In this document: piece after piece, positions 45,665 through 52,725 of the stretch
Position numbering within the stretch: position 1 is the stretch's first letter
How the letters are laid out: each line of letters begins with the position of its first letter
Assembly: GCA_017477025.1 (NCBI GenBank)
Contig: JAFUYA010000044.1
Location: 1-52,725 of the forward strand
DNA from: Bacteroidales bacterium
GTDB lineage: Bacteria > Bacteroidota > Bacteroidia > Bacteroidales > P3
DNA length: 52,725 nt
Direction of reading: 5' to 3'
Made by a program: the position numbers and the translations under genes
Notes under the pieces: model-generated
What the model saw: the letters and a program-made list of their open reading frames with translations, nothing else
Databases searched by the model: none
What the model was told of the DNA's origin: nothing

Positions 45665-47833
45665 ATGTTAGCTACAATATTAGCGACAGTCGCTGTGTCG
45701 TTAAGTTTGTATGGTGCAATGCCGTTACAGGACAGAGTTGTGCCGTGTGAAGCGGATACGTTTTTTGTAGTAGATACCGTCTCAAAATATGACAGCATTG
45801 TTTTACTGGATGATGTGAAGATATCAGGACACTCTGAAAAAGATTTCCAAATGACATCATCACAGAACAAAGTGCAAGTTAATAGAGAGTATCTCGAAGA
45901 CAACTTCACAGGTTCCTTATCTCAGACTTTGGAAATCGTACCCGGAGTGAAGGCTATCAGTATCGGCTCTTCCCAATCCAAACCCACGATAAGAGGTATG
46001 GGGTTTAACCGAATGGCAGTTGCAGAAAACGGCATCAAACACTCTTCTCAACAGTGGGGAGATGATCACGGCTTGGAGATTAATCAGTTTGAAGTGGATA
46101 AAGTCGAAATAATAAAAGGACCTTCGGCACTTCAATTCGGCAGTGATGCTATAGGCGGAGTAATGAACTTATTTACCAATTATGCTCCGTTGAAAGATTT
46201 TGAAGGTTCTTTTCTTTTGACAGGCAGAAGCAATAATCAGCATTTGGGATTGTCTGCCAAGATCGGCGGCAGGAGTAATAAGTTGTTCTACAAGGCAGGA
46301 ATCTCCGTTGCCGATTATGCCGATTATAAAGTTACTGCAGACAGTATCCAGTACTATTCTTATTGGATAAAACTTAAGGATAAACGTCTGCGAAACACGG
46401 CAGGAAAAGAATATGACGCTGATATTATGTTAGGTTATATCGGGAAAAGGTTTCATACTGACATAAAAATAAGCGATAACTTTTCCAAAAGCGGATTTTT
46501 TGCGGATGCTCACGGCTTGGAGGTAAGACTTTCTAACATTGATTATGACAAAAGTAAGAGAGACATCTGTCTTCCTTATCAACAAGTCAATCATTTGAAG
46601 ATTCTTTCCCATAGTGTTCTGTCTGTGGACAAAATTAATCTGGAAGCTAACGTTGCTTATCAAAATAATTTACGTGAAGAACACTCCGAACCTATATCTC
46701 ACGGCTATATGCCTACTCCCGACAACACGAAAGAAAGAATGTTCAACAAGAATACCTATACCGCTAACATAGGTCTGTCTGCTTTCATTAGTGAAAACAA
46801 TACACTGCAAGGTGGAATTAATACTGAATTGCAGAAAAATGACATTGACGGATGGGGATTCATTATTCCGACTTTCAGCACATTATCTCTTGGCGGATAT
46901 TTATTTGATAAACACACGATAAAGGAAAACTTTATTATCAACGGCGGAATACGTTATGATTATGCTTCAACTCACATACACGGTTATAGTGATTGGTACA
47001 AAACACCCGTCGGTTGGAATGACAGTGTGTATAAGCAAAGAAGTGAGGATATAAAAAGGAATTTCAACTCCTTGACATATTCTTTCGGACTGGATTATAA
47101 TATAGATGAATGGATATTTAAGGTCAATATGGGCAAAAGTTTCCGCATTCCGATTGCAAAAGAATTGGGTGCCGATGGAATCAATTATCATATTTTCAGA
47201 TATGAGAAGGGTAATTCCTCTCTTGACGCAGAACAATCTTATCAATTGGATGCCGGAATAAAATACACCGATAGCAGAATTGCATTTCAGGCAGACCCGT
47301 ATGTTAATTACTTTCCTAACTATATATATCTTAATCCTACCGCTGCTTATACGGAGGGGTTGCAAACTTATTATTACACACAAGCCGAAGTTTTCAGATA
47401 CGGATTTGAACTGCAAGTCTCATATTTGATAACTTCGTATCTGCAAGCAGAATTCCAAACGGAATATTTGTCAAGTAAGCAACTCTCAGGTCCTAAAAAA
47501 GGCTATTCCTTACCATTCTCCGTACCTTGGAGTATGGATTGCGGTCTGAGATATACATTTGACAAAAACAAAAGCGGATTCATTGCAATAAACATTCATG
47601 TTGTAGGGGATCAGAACGAAATAGTCCCGCCTGAAAAAACCACTGAAGGCTATTGGATTCTGAATATGCAGGCTTCAAAACGCTTTAGAATCGGGAAAAA
47701 TGATATGAAAGTAGCTTTGCAGATAAAAAACATTTTAGACAAACGTTACTTTGACCATACGAGTTATTACCGCTTAATTGATGTTCCTGAACCTTCAAGG
47801 AATATATCATTAAGTATAGGTTATAATTTTTAA
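45665..47833 (+). CDS. TonB-dependent receptor, ZnuD-like
   Basis: A 722-residue outer-membrane receptor. The signal peptide (about 1-18) is followed by a TonB-box-like segment (IVLLDDVKISG) and a plug domain (TLEIVPGVKAI, IRGMGFNRM, VEIIKGPSALQFGSDAIGG). A 22-stranded barrel follows, ending in an aromatic-rich LSIGYNF. In the plug, GIKHSSQQWGDDHGLEI places an Asp-Asp-His where ZnuD-type zinc receptors carry His/Asp ligands. There is no N-terminal carboxypeptidase-like domain and no SusD partner, so a metal or small chelate is more likely than a glycan. It sits between a Cys/His-rich protein and two DUF4625 lipoproteins, in an apparent operon. Confidence 0.85.
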   Translation: MLATILATVAVSLSLYGAMPLQDRVVPCEADTFFVVDTVSKYDSIVLLDDVKISGHSEKDFQMTSSQNKVQVNREYLEDNFTGSLSQTLEIVPGVKAISIGSSQSKPTIRGMGFNRMAVAENGIKHSSQQWGDDHGLEINQFEVDKVEIIKGPSALQFGSDAIGGVMNLFTNYAPLKDFEGSFLLTGRSNNQHLGLSAKIGGRSNKLFYKAGISVADYADYKVTADSIQYYSYWIKLKDKRLRNTAGKEYDADIMLGYIGKRFHTDIKISDNFSKSGFFADAHGLEVRLSNIDYDKSKRDICLPYQQVNHLKILSHSVLSVDKINLEANVAYQNNLREEHSEPISHGYMPTPDNTKERMFNKNTYTANIGLSAFISENNTLQGGINTELQKNDIDGWGFIIPTFSTLSLGGYLFDKHTIKENFIINGGIRYDYASTHIHGYSDWYKTPVGWNDSVYKQRSEDIKRNFNSLTYSFGLDYNIDEWIFKVNMGKSFRIPIAKELGADGINYHIFRYEKGNSSLDAEQSYQLDAGIKYTDSRIAFQADPYVNYFPNYIYLNPTAAYTEGLQTYYYTQAEVFRYGFELQVSYLITSYLQAEFQTEYLSSKQLSGPKKGYSLPFSVPWSMDCGLRYTFDKNKSGFIAINIHVVGDQNEIVPPEKTTEGYWILNMQASKRFRIGKNDMKVALQIKNILDKRYFDHTSYYRLIDVPEPSRNISLSIGYNF

Positions 47834-47878
47834 GAAAAATAAAGTAGAATTGTTTAACAATATAAAATTAAAACAAAA

Positions 47879-48301
47879 ATGAAAAAAAACATAGTAAAAT
47901 ATATATTAACGGTTATAGTATCAACCGTTATATTTGCAGGATGCGGTAACAAAAACGATATTGCTAAACCGCAAATAGTATTAACTGAAGTCGGAGAAAA
48001 CAACAGCAAGATTGCAGAATGCGGTGAAGAATTGCACTTGGAGGCTGATATCATTGCAGAAGGTCTAATCAAAAGCATTAATATAGAGATTCATCAAGAG
48101 AAAGAAGGCGGAAGAGAAATAGAGAAATCCTATACTTCTGGGAAATATATCGGTCTTAAGAACACTGTATTTCATGAACATATTGATATTCCTGCAGATA
48201 TGCCTGTCGGTGAATATCATCTGCATTTTACCGTTGTAGATAAAGAAAACCAGACTGCAATGAAAGAAGCACATATTAACATCGTAGCAAAATCAAAGTA
48301 A
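47879..48301 (+). CDS. DUF4625 lipoprotein (first copy)
   Basis: A 140-residue lipoprotein with lipobox VIFAGC (Cys22), so it is membrane-anchored on the periplasmic or outer face. The rest is a beta-sandwich-like DUF4625 domain ending VGEYHLHFTVVDKENQ. Function is unknown. The family often lies beside TonB receptors. A possible ligand cluster is FHEHI and EYHLHF. It lies 45 bases after the receptor and 26 bases before its paralogue. Confidence 0.8.
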   Translation: MKKNIVKYILTVIVSTVIFAGCGNKNDIAKPQIVLTEVGENNSKIAECGEELHLEADIIAEGLIKSINIEIHQEKEGGREIEKSYTSGKYIGLKNTVFHEHIDIPADMPVGEYHLHFTVVDKENQTAMKEAHINIVAKSK

Positions 48302-48327
48302 TAATAAATAATCAAAGCAAATAAAAA

Positions 48328-48801
48328 ATGAAAAAACTGCTTTATTTAAGCACGGCTATAAGTCTTATATTCATGGCATGCGGAGATAAGGATGACGAAA
48401 AGAGAGATATGCAAAGACCTTCAATAACAGACAAAGGTATCGAAGTAAGTCCTTCAAATTGTCAGTCATTTAAACGTGGAGACAGCATACCTTTCAGATA
48501 TGTTTTTACGGATAATGAAGAACTGGGTGCGTATAATATTGAAATCCACAATAATTTCACACATCACACTCATTCTACCGCAAAAGAAGATTGCGATCTT
48601 GATACGGAAAAACATCCCGTAAACCCATGGGTATATAATCATGACTTTGCTATTCCGCAAAATAGTACCGAATATACGGCAGATTTTAACATACCTGTCC
48701 CAAAAGACAAAGATGTCGGCGATTATCACTTTATGATACGTCTTACCGACAAAGCCGGTTGGCAGGAAATCAAAAGTGTTGAAATTAAAATTACGGAATA
48801 G
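48328..48801 (+). CDS. DUF4625 lipoprotein (second copy, with His-rich insertion)
   Basis: A 157-residue lipoprotein with lipobox LIFMAC (Cys18). It has the same domain as the preceding gene, ending VGDYHFMIRLTDKAGW. It differs by an acidic and His-rich stretch, HNNFTHHTHSTAKEDCD, near residues 73-89, a plausible site for Zn, Cu or similar ions. It is the last gene of the operon, with a terminator 13 bases after the stop. Confidence 0.8.
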   Translation: MKKLLYLSTAISLIFMACGDKDDEKRDMQRPSITDKGIEVSPSNCQSFKRGDSIPFRYVFTDNEELGAYNIEIHNNFTHHTHSTAKEDCDLDTEKHPVNPWVYNHDFAIPQNSTEYTADFNIPVPKDKDVGDYHFMIRLTDKAGWQEIKSVEIKITE

Positions 48802-48813
48802 ATGACAACCATT

Positions 48814-48852
48814 AGGCAGGTTTCTCTTTATATTGAGAAGCCTGTCTTTTTA
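48814..48852 (+). terminator. Intrinsic terminator of the metal-uptake operon
   Basis: The stem AGGCAGGTTTCTC with GAGAAGCCTGTCT (two G-T pairs) and an 8-nt loop is followed by T5. Confidence 0.85.
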
Positions 48853-48907
48853 ACATCAAGTAAAAATTAAATGAAATACCATACAAGTCTGAATTCCCAA
48901 ACCTGTC

Positions 48908-49552
48908 CTAACGTTGTTTATCTTTCAGCATCGGTACAAACTTGAAATTCCCGAATTGCTCGGAAATTATCTCTTTATCACTTATTTTCGTTATCTTATA
49001 CATCGTTTGCTTTTCATCTCCGACCGGGATAACCATAACACCGCCTGTTTTAAGTTGATCAACCAAATCTTGAGGAACAAACGGAGCTCCGCAGGTTACT
49101 AAAATTTTATCAAAAGGTGCAAAGCCGGGCAATCCTTTGTAGCCGTCACCGAAAAAACAATTAGGATGAATGTTGAGCCTTTCAAATATTCTCAAAGCCG
49201 CATCGTACAAGGGCTTCTGCCTTTCTATTGTATATATGCGTGATGTTAGTCTATAAAGTATAGCCGTCTGATAACCGCTCCCCGTCCCTATTTCTAATAT
49301 TTTCTCTCTATTCTTAACATCTAATAATTGCGTTTGAAAAGCTACGGTAGATGGCTGAGAGATAGTTTGATTACAAAGAATTTCAATTGCTCTGTCCTCA
49401 TACGCAACACGCTCCAAAGACAAATCCATGAATAAATGTCGAGGAACCGTTCTGAAAGCATCTAATACTTGAGGATTCGTTATTCCTTTTAGTTTGAGAT
49501 TCTCAACTAATTTATTTCTCATTCCTTGAAGTAACAATGATTCCTGTATCAT
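48908..49552 (-). CDS. pcm: Protein-L-isoaspartate O-methyltransferase
   Basis: A 214-residue SAM-dependent repair methyltransferase acting on isoaspartyl residues of damaged proteins. Motif I is ILEIGTGSGYQTAIL. The family motifs PRHLF, NQTISQP, FFGDGYKGLPGFAPFD and GGVMVIPVG are present. Length and start (RNKLVENLKLKGI after a short leader) are typical. It is convergent with the metal-uptake operon and 20 bases downstream of an unknown secreted-protein gene. Confidence 0.94.
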   Translation of the reverse strand: MIQESLLLQGMRNKLVENLKLKGITNPQVLDAFRTVPRHLFMDLSLERVAYEDRAIEILCNQTISQPSTVAFQTQLLDVKNREKILEIGTGSGYQTAILYRLTSRIYTIERQKPLYDAALRIFERLNIHPNCFFGDGYKGLPGFAPFDKILVTCGAPFVPQDLVDQLKTGGVMVIPVGDEKQTMYKITKISDKEIISEQFGNFKFVPMLKDKQR

Positions 49553-49572
49553 AAGACTATATTTTGAAGATA

Positions 49573-50058
49573 TTAATTTTCGTAATTATGAATATCTATA
49601 GATTGTGGCATAATCAATCCGTAAAGATTTTTCGTCTCAAGAATTGTTTCATTCGCCCTATCCGGATTTATAACAATAAACTGACACTCAAAAGACAATA
49701 CCGTTCTTTGTCCAGCCTGACAAATTGAGATATAAGGAAGGATACTATTATAATTCATTCTCCCACTCTCGTCTTTGGTATAAGCTGCAACAGGGAAATA
49801 ATCCATATTAATTCTTTGGCCGTTTTCCTCTTTGTATAACTCACACCCCAAAGATATATCACTCCTTTTTTCCGTGAATACATAGGAAACGGCTTTTGTT
49901 TTTTTTCCTTTTATTGAATACGGTTGAGTGAATATCCTGCACCTTTGACCCTGACTGTTTATAGAGTCAGATATGATATACATCTGTGCATAAATACTCT
50001 CTCCAAAATTAAAAAAGAAAAACAAAAATAATACTATTATATGAATATAATTCTTCAT
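49573..50058 (-). CDS. Hypothetical exported protein
   Basis: A 161-residue protein not recognised as a known family. A hydrophobic signal sequence (1-24, ending IYAQ) predicts export. The mature part alternates beta-strand-like segments and has three cysteines (QRCRIF, LGCELY, FECQFI) plus one in ISICQAG, so disulphides are possible. It lies 8 bases after the YwqK-type lipoprotein gene on the same strand, which suggests a shared transcript and perhaps joint function in the periplasm. Confidence 0.6.
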   Translation of the reverse strand: MKNYIHIIVLFLFFFFNFGESIYAQMYIISDSINSQGQRCRIFTQPYSIKGKKTKAVSYVFTEKRSDISLGCELYKEENGQRINMDYFPVAAYTKDESGRMNYNSILPYISICQAGQRTVLSFECQFIVINPDRANETILETKNLYGLIMPQSIDIHNYEN

Positions 50059-50066
50059 GATAAGAT

Positions 50067-50840
50067 TTATTCTTTAGTACGAGAAGACGGTTCCGTGGAA
50101 TACTTCAATCCTTGATTATCAACTGAAGCTAATTTTGTTCCGTCCGTATCATATATTTCATATCCTAATGGTTTTCCCTCAGAAGAGAAATACTCCCATT
50201 TACCGACCTTTATGCCTTTGCGATATTGCCCGCTTAGTATTTTTGATCCTGATTGAGAATATACAATATACGAGGAATCTTGCATACCATCAATATAGTA
50301 GTGAATAGAATTAATACTCCCGTCTTCATACCAGGACATTGCTTCTCCTTGCGGTATATTCCCTTTAAGGAAGACTCTCTCCATTATACCAAAGGAATTG
50401 AAGAAACGATAAAATATTTCCTGCCCTCTTCTTTTTACCTTAATCGAAACAGGGACTCCTTCAGTAGAAAAACCGATACTTTGAAGTTCATCATCTTTAT
50501 CCACTAATAATGAATCCTTATTTAAATAAACCAACCAAGAATTTCCTTCTTTCGAATCTGTAAAATCAGTTTTTGCAAATAAAGAGCCGTTCTCATAATA
50601 AAACTTCCATATACCATCCTTCCGATTTTCGGAAAACTTTCCTTCTAATCGCTTTTTACCATTGGGATAGTAATGTTCTTCATAAGTCTTTACCGATTTG
50701 CCTCCATTATTTTTTACATACTCAACTATAAACGGTTTTCCGTCATCATATTTTGCTACAATCTTTTTATCTCCTTTCGAACAGGATATAAAAAATATCA
50801 GCAAGAAACAAACACAAAATATTTTACTTAATTTAACCAT
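50067..50840 (-). CDS. YwqK/MORN-variant repeat lipoprotein
   Basis: A 257-residue lipoprotein with lipobox FFISC (about residue 19) and several MORN-like YwqK repeats: YYPNGKKRLEGKFSENRKDGIW, YYENGSLFAKTDF, WYEDGSINS, and LSGQYRKGIKVGKWEYFSSEG. Databases often label such proteins 'YwqK antitoxin', but no toxin gene is adjacent and a lipoprotein antitoxin is implausible. Function is unknown, probably structural or binding on the envelope. The ATG at 50840 gives a normal lipoprotein signal; in-frame starts up to 50885 would extend into the expected transcript start. Confidence 0.75.
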   Translation of the reverse strand: MVKLSKIFCVCFLLIFFISCSKGDKKIVAKYDDGKPFIVEYVKNNGGKSVKTYEEHYYPNGKKRLEGKFSENRKDGIWKFYYENGSLFAKTDFTDSKEGNSWLVYLNKDSLLVDKDDELQSIGFSTEGVPVSIKVKRRGQEIFYRFFNSFGIMERVFLKGNIPQGEAMSWYEDGSINSIHYYIDGMQDSSYIVYSQSGSKILSGQYRKGIKVGKWEYFSSEGKPLGYEIYDTDGTKLASVDNQGLKYSTEPSSRTKE

Positions 50841-50890
50841 AGAAATCATTTCAAAAGTTAATATATATATCATCCGAAAATTCAAGATTG

Positions 50891-50898
50891 CAAAGATA
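50891..50898 (-). promoter_or_regulatory. -7 promoter element (TATCTTTG, minus strand) for the YwqK-type gene
   Basis: An exact TAnnTTTG match on the minus strand, between the radical SAM stop and the lipoprotein start, giving a leader of about 45 nt. Confidence 0.6.
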
Positions 50899-50911
50899 GT
50901 AAAACTTTTTA

Positions 50912-51880
50912 TTATAACTTCTCCTTGTCCGGAAAATATAAACGTCCCTGATAGGTTTTCATAGAAATCATTTTTTGCTCTATTTTTTGAACTATCTGTT
51001 CATTGCGAATACTTCCCCAACTCTGTCCTATATTGTATCGAGGAGGAACTTCCGATGCAAATCTTTCAATGATAATGTCAGGATTTAACCGTTCAAGAAA
51101 ACTGATAATAAACTCTACATATTCATCAAAAGAAAAAAATTTGTAGTTTTCTTTATTATAAAGATAATCTTCATTCATCGGTGTATTATCAAGAATCTGC
51201 AATTGATGAAACTTTAGATTATCAATAGGGAGCGATGATAAAATATCAGCTTCTGCCAACATATCTTTTCTGCTCTCACATGGGAACCCGAATATCAAAT
51301 GCCCTCCTGTTTCCAATCCTCTTTTGTGAGTCTCTTCTATCGCTTTAACGGTTTTGGCAAAAGTATGACCACGATTAATCCATTTTAAAGTTGCATCATA
51401 ACAAGATTCTATCCCGTATTCTACAACTATGTGATACTTCTCATTAAGTTCAGCCAGATAATCCAACTTCTCATCATCTACACAATCAGGACGTGTCCCG
51501 ATAACTAAACCTACAATTTTAGGATGTGCTAATGCCTCTTCGTATCTTGCTTTCAATACATCCAAGGATGCATACGTATTTGAATAGGGCTGAAAGTAGG
51601 CAAGATATTTATCAACATTCTTATATCTCCAGGAATGAAATTTTATTCCTTCTTCGATTTGTACGGTAATACTTTCATATCTTCGACAATAGGATGGATT
51701 AAATGCATCATTGGAACAGAAAGTACAACCTTGCTTTGATAATTTTCCGTCTCTGTTCGGACAAGTAAAGCCTGCATCTATGGACAATTTTTGTATGCGT
51801 TCGGAAAAAACTTTACGCATATAATTGGAATATGCATTAAATGGTCTGTTATGTCCCCAGGTGTATAATATATCAGCCAT
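50912..51880 (-). CDS. TIGR01212-family radical SAM protein (YhcC-like)
   Basis: A 322-residue radical SAM enzyme of unknown substrate. The 4Fe-4S cluster cysteines are in AGFTCPNRDGKLSKQGCTFC. This is a long-spaced CxxxxxxxxxCxxC-type arrangement, characteristic of this family rather than the classical CxxxCxxC. Other family features are YFQPYSNTYA, VGLVIGTRPDCVD, VEYGIESCYD and GGHLIFGFPCE. The N-terminus overlaps the end of the upstream Fe-S protein gene by 8 bases, so the two are translationally coupled. Confidence 0.9.
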   Translation of the reverse strand: MADILYTWGHNRPFNAYSNYMRKVFSERIQKLSIDAGFTCPNRDGKLSKQGCTFCSNDAFNPSYCRRYESITVQIEEGIKFHSWRYKNVDKYLAYFQPYSNTYASLDVLKARYEEALAHPKIVGLVIGTRPDCVDDEKLDYLAELNEKYHIVVEYGIESCYDATLKWINRGHTFAKTVKAIEETHKRGLETGGHLIFGFPCESRKDMLAEADILSSLPIDNLKFHQLQILDNTPMNEDYLYNKENYKFFSFDEYVEFIISFLERLNPDIIIERFASEVPPRYNIGQSWGSIRNEQIVQKIEQKMISMKTYQGRLYFPDKEKL

Positions 51881-52610
51881 TTCGTTTGCTGCTGTAACGC
51901 AATAATGAGACGATGTGAATAGTTTTCAGGTCTATGCCGTGTTTATCAATATAATTTTGCAACCGAAGCAGACACGAACAGTCTGTAGACGTAATATATT
52001 CCGCTCCCGAACTCAAGGCATATTCTATTTTTCTTTTTGCTAACTCATCACTCACAGGCTTATTGTACATTTCAAGCATACTACCTGCTCCGCAGCAAAA
52101 ATTATTGCCTTTATCATTGACAAGAGTCAATCCTTTAACTTTTTGAAGAATCAGACGCGTCTCCTCTTCTACATTATATTCATTAAGAGAGCGACAATTA
52201 TTATGAAGAAAAACCTTAAAAGGAAATTCCGCTCCTAAATCGCAATCAGGACGAACACAATGTATGAACTCGGTAATGTCCATTATTCGTTCGGATAAAG
52301 ATTTATGAGAATTATGATTAGAGGTATTATGAAAAAGAACTACACTTTTAGTTTTTATATAACCTACACACGAAGTTGAACACCCAACAACTGTATTTGT
52401 ACCTTTGAAATCATTTATAAATTTCTCACTAACCTCTTTTGCTTCTTCCCAATTACCATTATCATAAAGAACACGTCCGCAACATGTTTGATTTTCATTA
52501 TATATTGCCGTGAATCCCAAACTTTCCACCAATTCTATCAAATCAAATCCTACATCAGGAGAGAACTGATCAACACTGCAAGGAATAAATATATCAACCT
52601 CTTTTTTCAT
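51873..52610 (-). CDS. LutA/GlpC-like (Fe-S)-binding oxidoreductase subunit
   Basis: A 245-residue cytoplasmic protein with two cysteine-rich CCG domains: IPCSVDQF and NQTCCGRV with VGCSTSCVGYI in the first half, and HNNCRSLNEY and NNFCCGAGSM with STDCSCLLRL in the second. These bind iron-sulphur or heterodisulphide-type centres, as in LutA of the lactate-utilisation system or GlpC. No lutB or lutC is visible; the neighbour upstream lies outside the window. The ATG at 52610 gives the usual N-terminus (VDIFIPC). An ATG at 52646 would add 12 atypical residues. Confidence 0.88.
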   Translation of the reverse strand: MKKEVDIFIPCSVDQFSPDVGFDLIELVESLGFTAIYNENQTCCGRVLYDNGNWEEAKEVSEKFINDFKGTNTVVGCSTSCVGYIKTKSVVLFHNTSNHNSHKSLSERIMDITEFIHCVRPDCDLGAEFPFKVFLHNNCRSLNEYNVEEETRLILQKVKGLTLVNDKGNNFCCGAGSMLEMYNKPVSDELAKRKIEYALSSGAEYITSTDCSCLLRLQNYIDKHGIDLKTIHIVSLLRYSSKRNG

Positions 52611-52678
52611 CTCAATACTTCCGCTACTTTTTCCCTGAGAATGCATTCTTTTTAATGTTTAAACAGGGATTTATTCCG

Positions 52679-52686
52679 CAAAATTA
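52679..52686 (-). promoter_or_regulatory. -7 promoter element (TAATTTTG, minus strand) for the LutA-like operon
   Basis: An exact TAnnTTTG match on the minus strand, with a leader of about 60 nt to the start at 52610. Confidence 0.6.
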
Positions 52687-52708
52687 GTATAATTTTTTAG
52701 AAATTATG

Positions 52709-52716
52709 TAATTTTG
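52709..52716 (+). promoter_or_regulatory. -7 promoter element (TAATTTTG) reading out of the window
   Basis: An exact TAnnTTTG match on the plus strand, 22 bp from the opposing element. It implies a divergent + strand gene just beyond base 52725. Confidence 0.55.
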
Positions 52717-52725
52717 CACCCTAAA

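Noticed and set aside
50067..50840. Toxin-antitoxin system suggested by the common name of YwqK proteins
   Set aside because: The protein has a lipobox and MORN-like repeats, and no toxin gene is adjacent.

Overview
The window is AT-rich chromosomal DNA from a member of the Bacteroidota, most likely order Bacteroidales. Evidence: many genes are preceded by the Bacteroidota -7 promoter element TAnnTTTG; three secreted proteins end in type IX secretion system (T9SS) C-terminal sorting domains; a PorE-like envelope protein is present; and several families largely confined to this phylum occur (DUF4271, DUF4294, DUF3109, DUF4625). A flavodiiron protein and a phosphofructokinase with pyrophosphate-type active-site residues fit an anaerobe or microaerophile. 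The species cannot be named from sequence alone. No rRNA, tRNA, CRISPR array, insertion sequence or phage gene was recognised.

Layout. 1-100 is a perfect 100-bp palindrome. 443-7323 (+) holds a gingipain-like C25 protease, then DUF4271, a HemD-like protein with a lysine-rich tail, rnpA, yidD and an LD-carboxypeptidase. 7653-10831 (+) holds a flavodiiron protein, a GT4 glycosyltransferase and an exosortase-family protein. 10935-15926 (-) holds a T9SS-exported subtilase and the PorE-like protein. 16291-18306 (+) holds a DUF3109 protein and phosphofructokinase, closed by a long palindromic terminator. 18386-26593 holds an NtrY-like histidine kinase (-), QueD and an AI-2E-family exporter (+), IspG (-), asparaginase and a heptose-kinase-like PfkB protein (+). 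27177-35924 (+) is one 2915-residue surface adhesin.

36194-45151 (+) looks like a sugar-salvage neighbourhood. It has a sugar nucleotidyltransferase, a protein fusing an HxGH cytidylyltransferase domain to a compact GHMP sugar kinase, and a mutarotase (one operon). A FucP-type permease (with clpX) follows, then DUF4294 and NlpC/P60 genes, then a GH29 alpha-L-fucosidase. The simplest reading is fucose released by GH29, imported by the permease, set to the right anomer, phosphorylated and nucleotide-activated by parts unlike the classic Fkp enzyme. This is the best candidate here for an undescribed system, and it is an inference from context.

45230-48801 (+) is a probable metal-uptake operon: a Cys/His-rich membrane-anchored protein, a ZnuD-like TonB-dependent receptor and two DUF4625 lipoproteins. 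48908-52610 (-) holds Pcm, an unknown secreted protein, a YwqK-type lipoprotein, a TIGR01212 radical SAM protein and a LutA-like Fe-S protein.

Five related, structured intergenic elements of about 75-85 bp (C1-C5, near 237, 7356, 26662, 38825 and 43165) recur between co-directional + strand genes, all in the same orientation. They form an uncatalogued dispersed repeat or terminator family.
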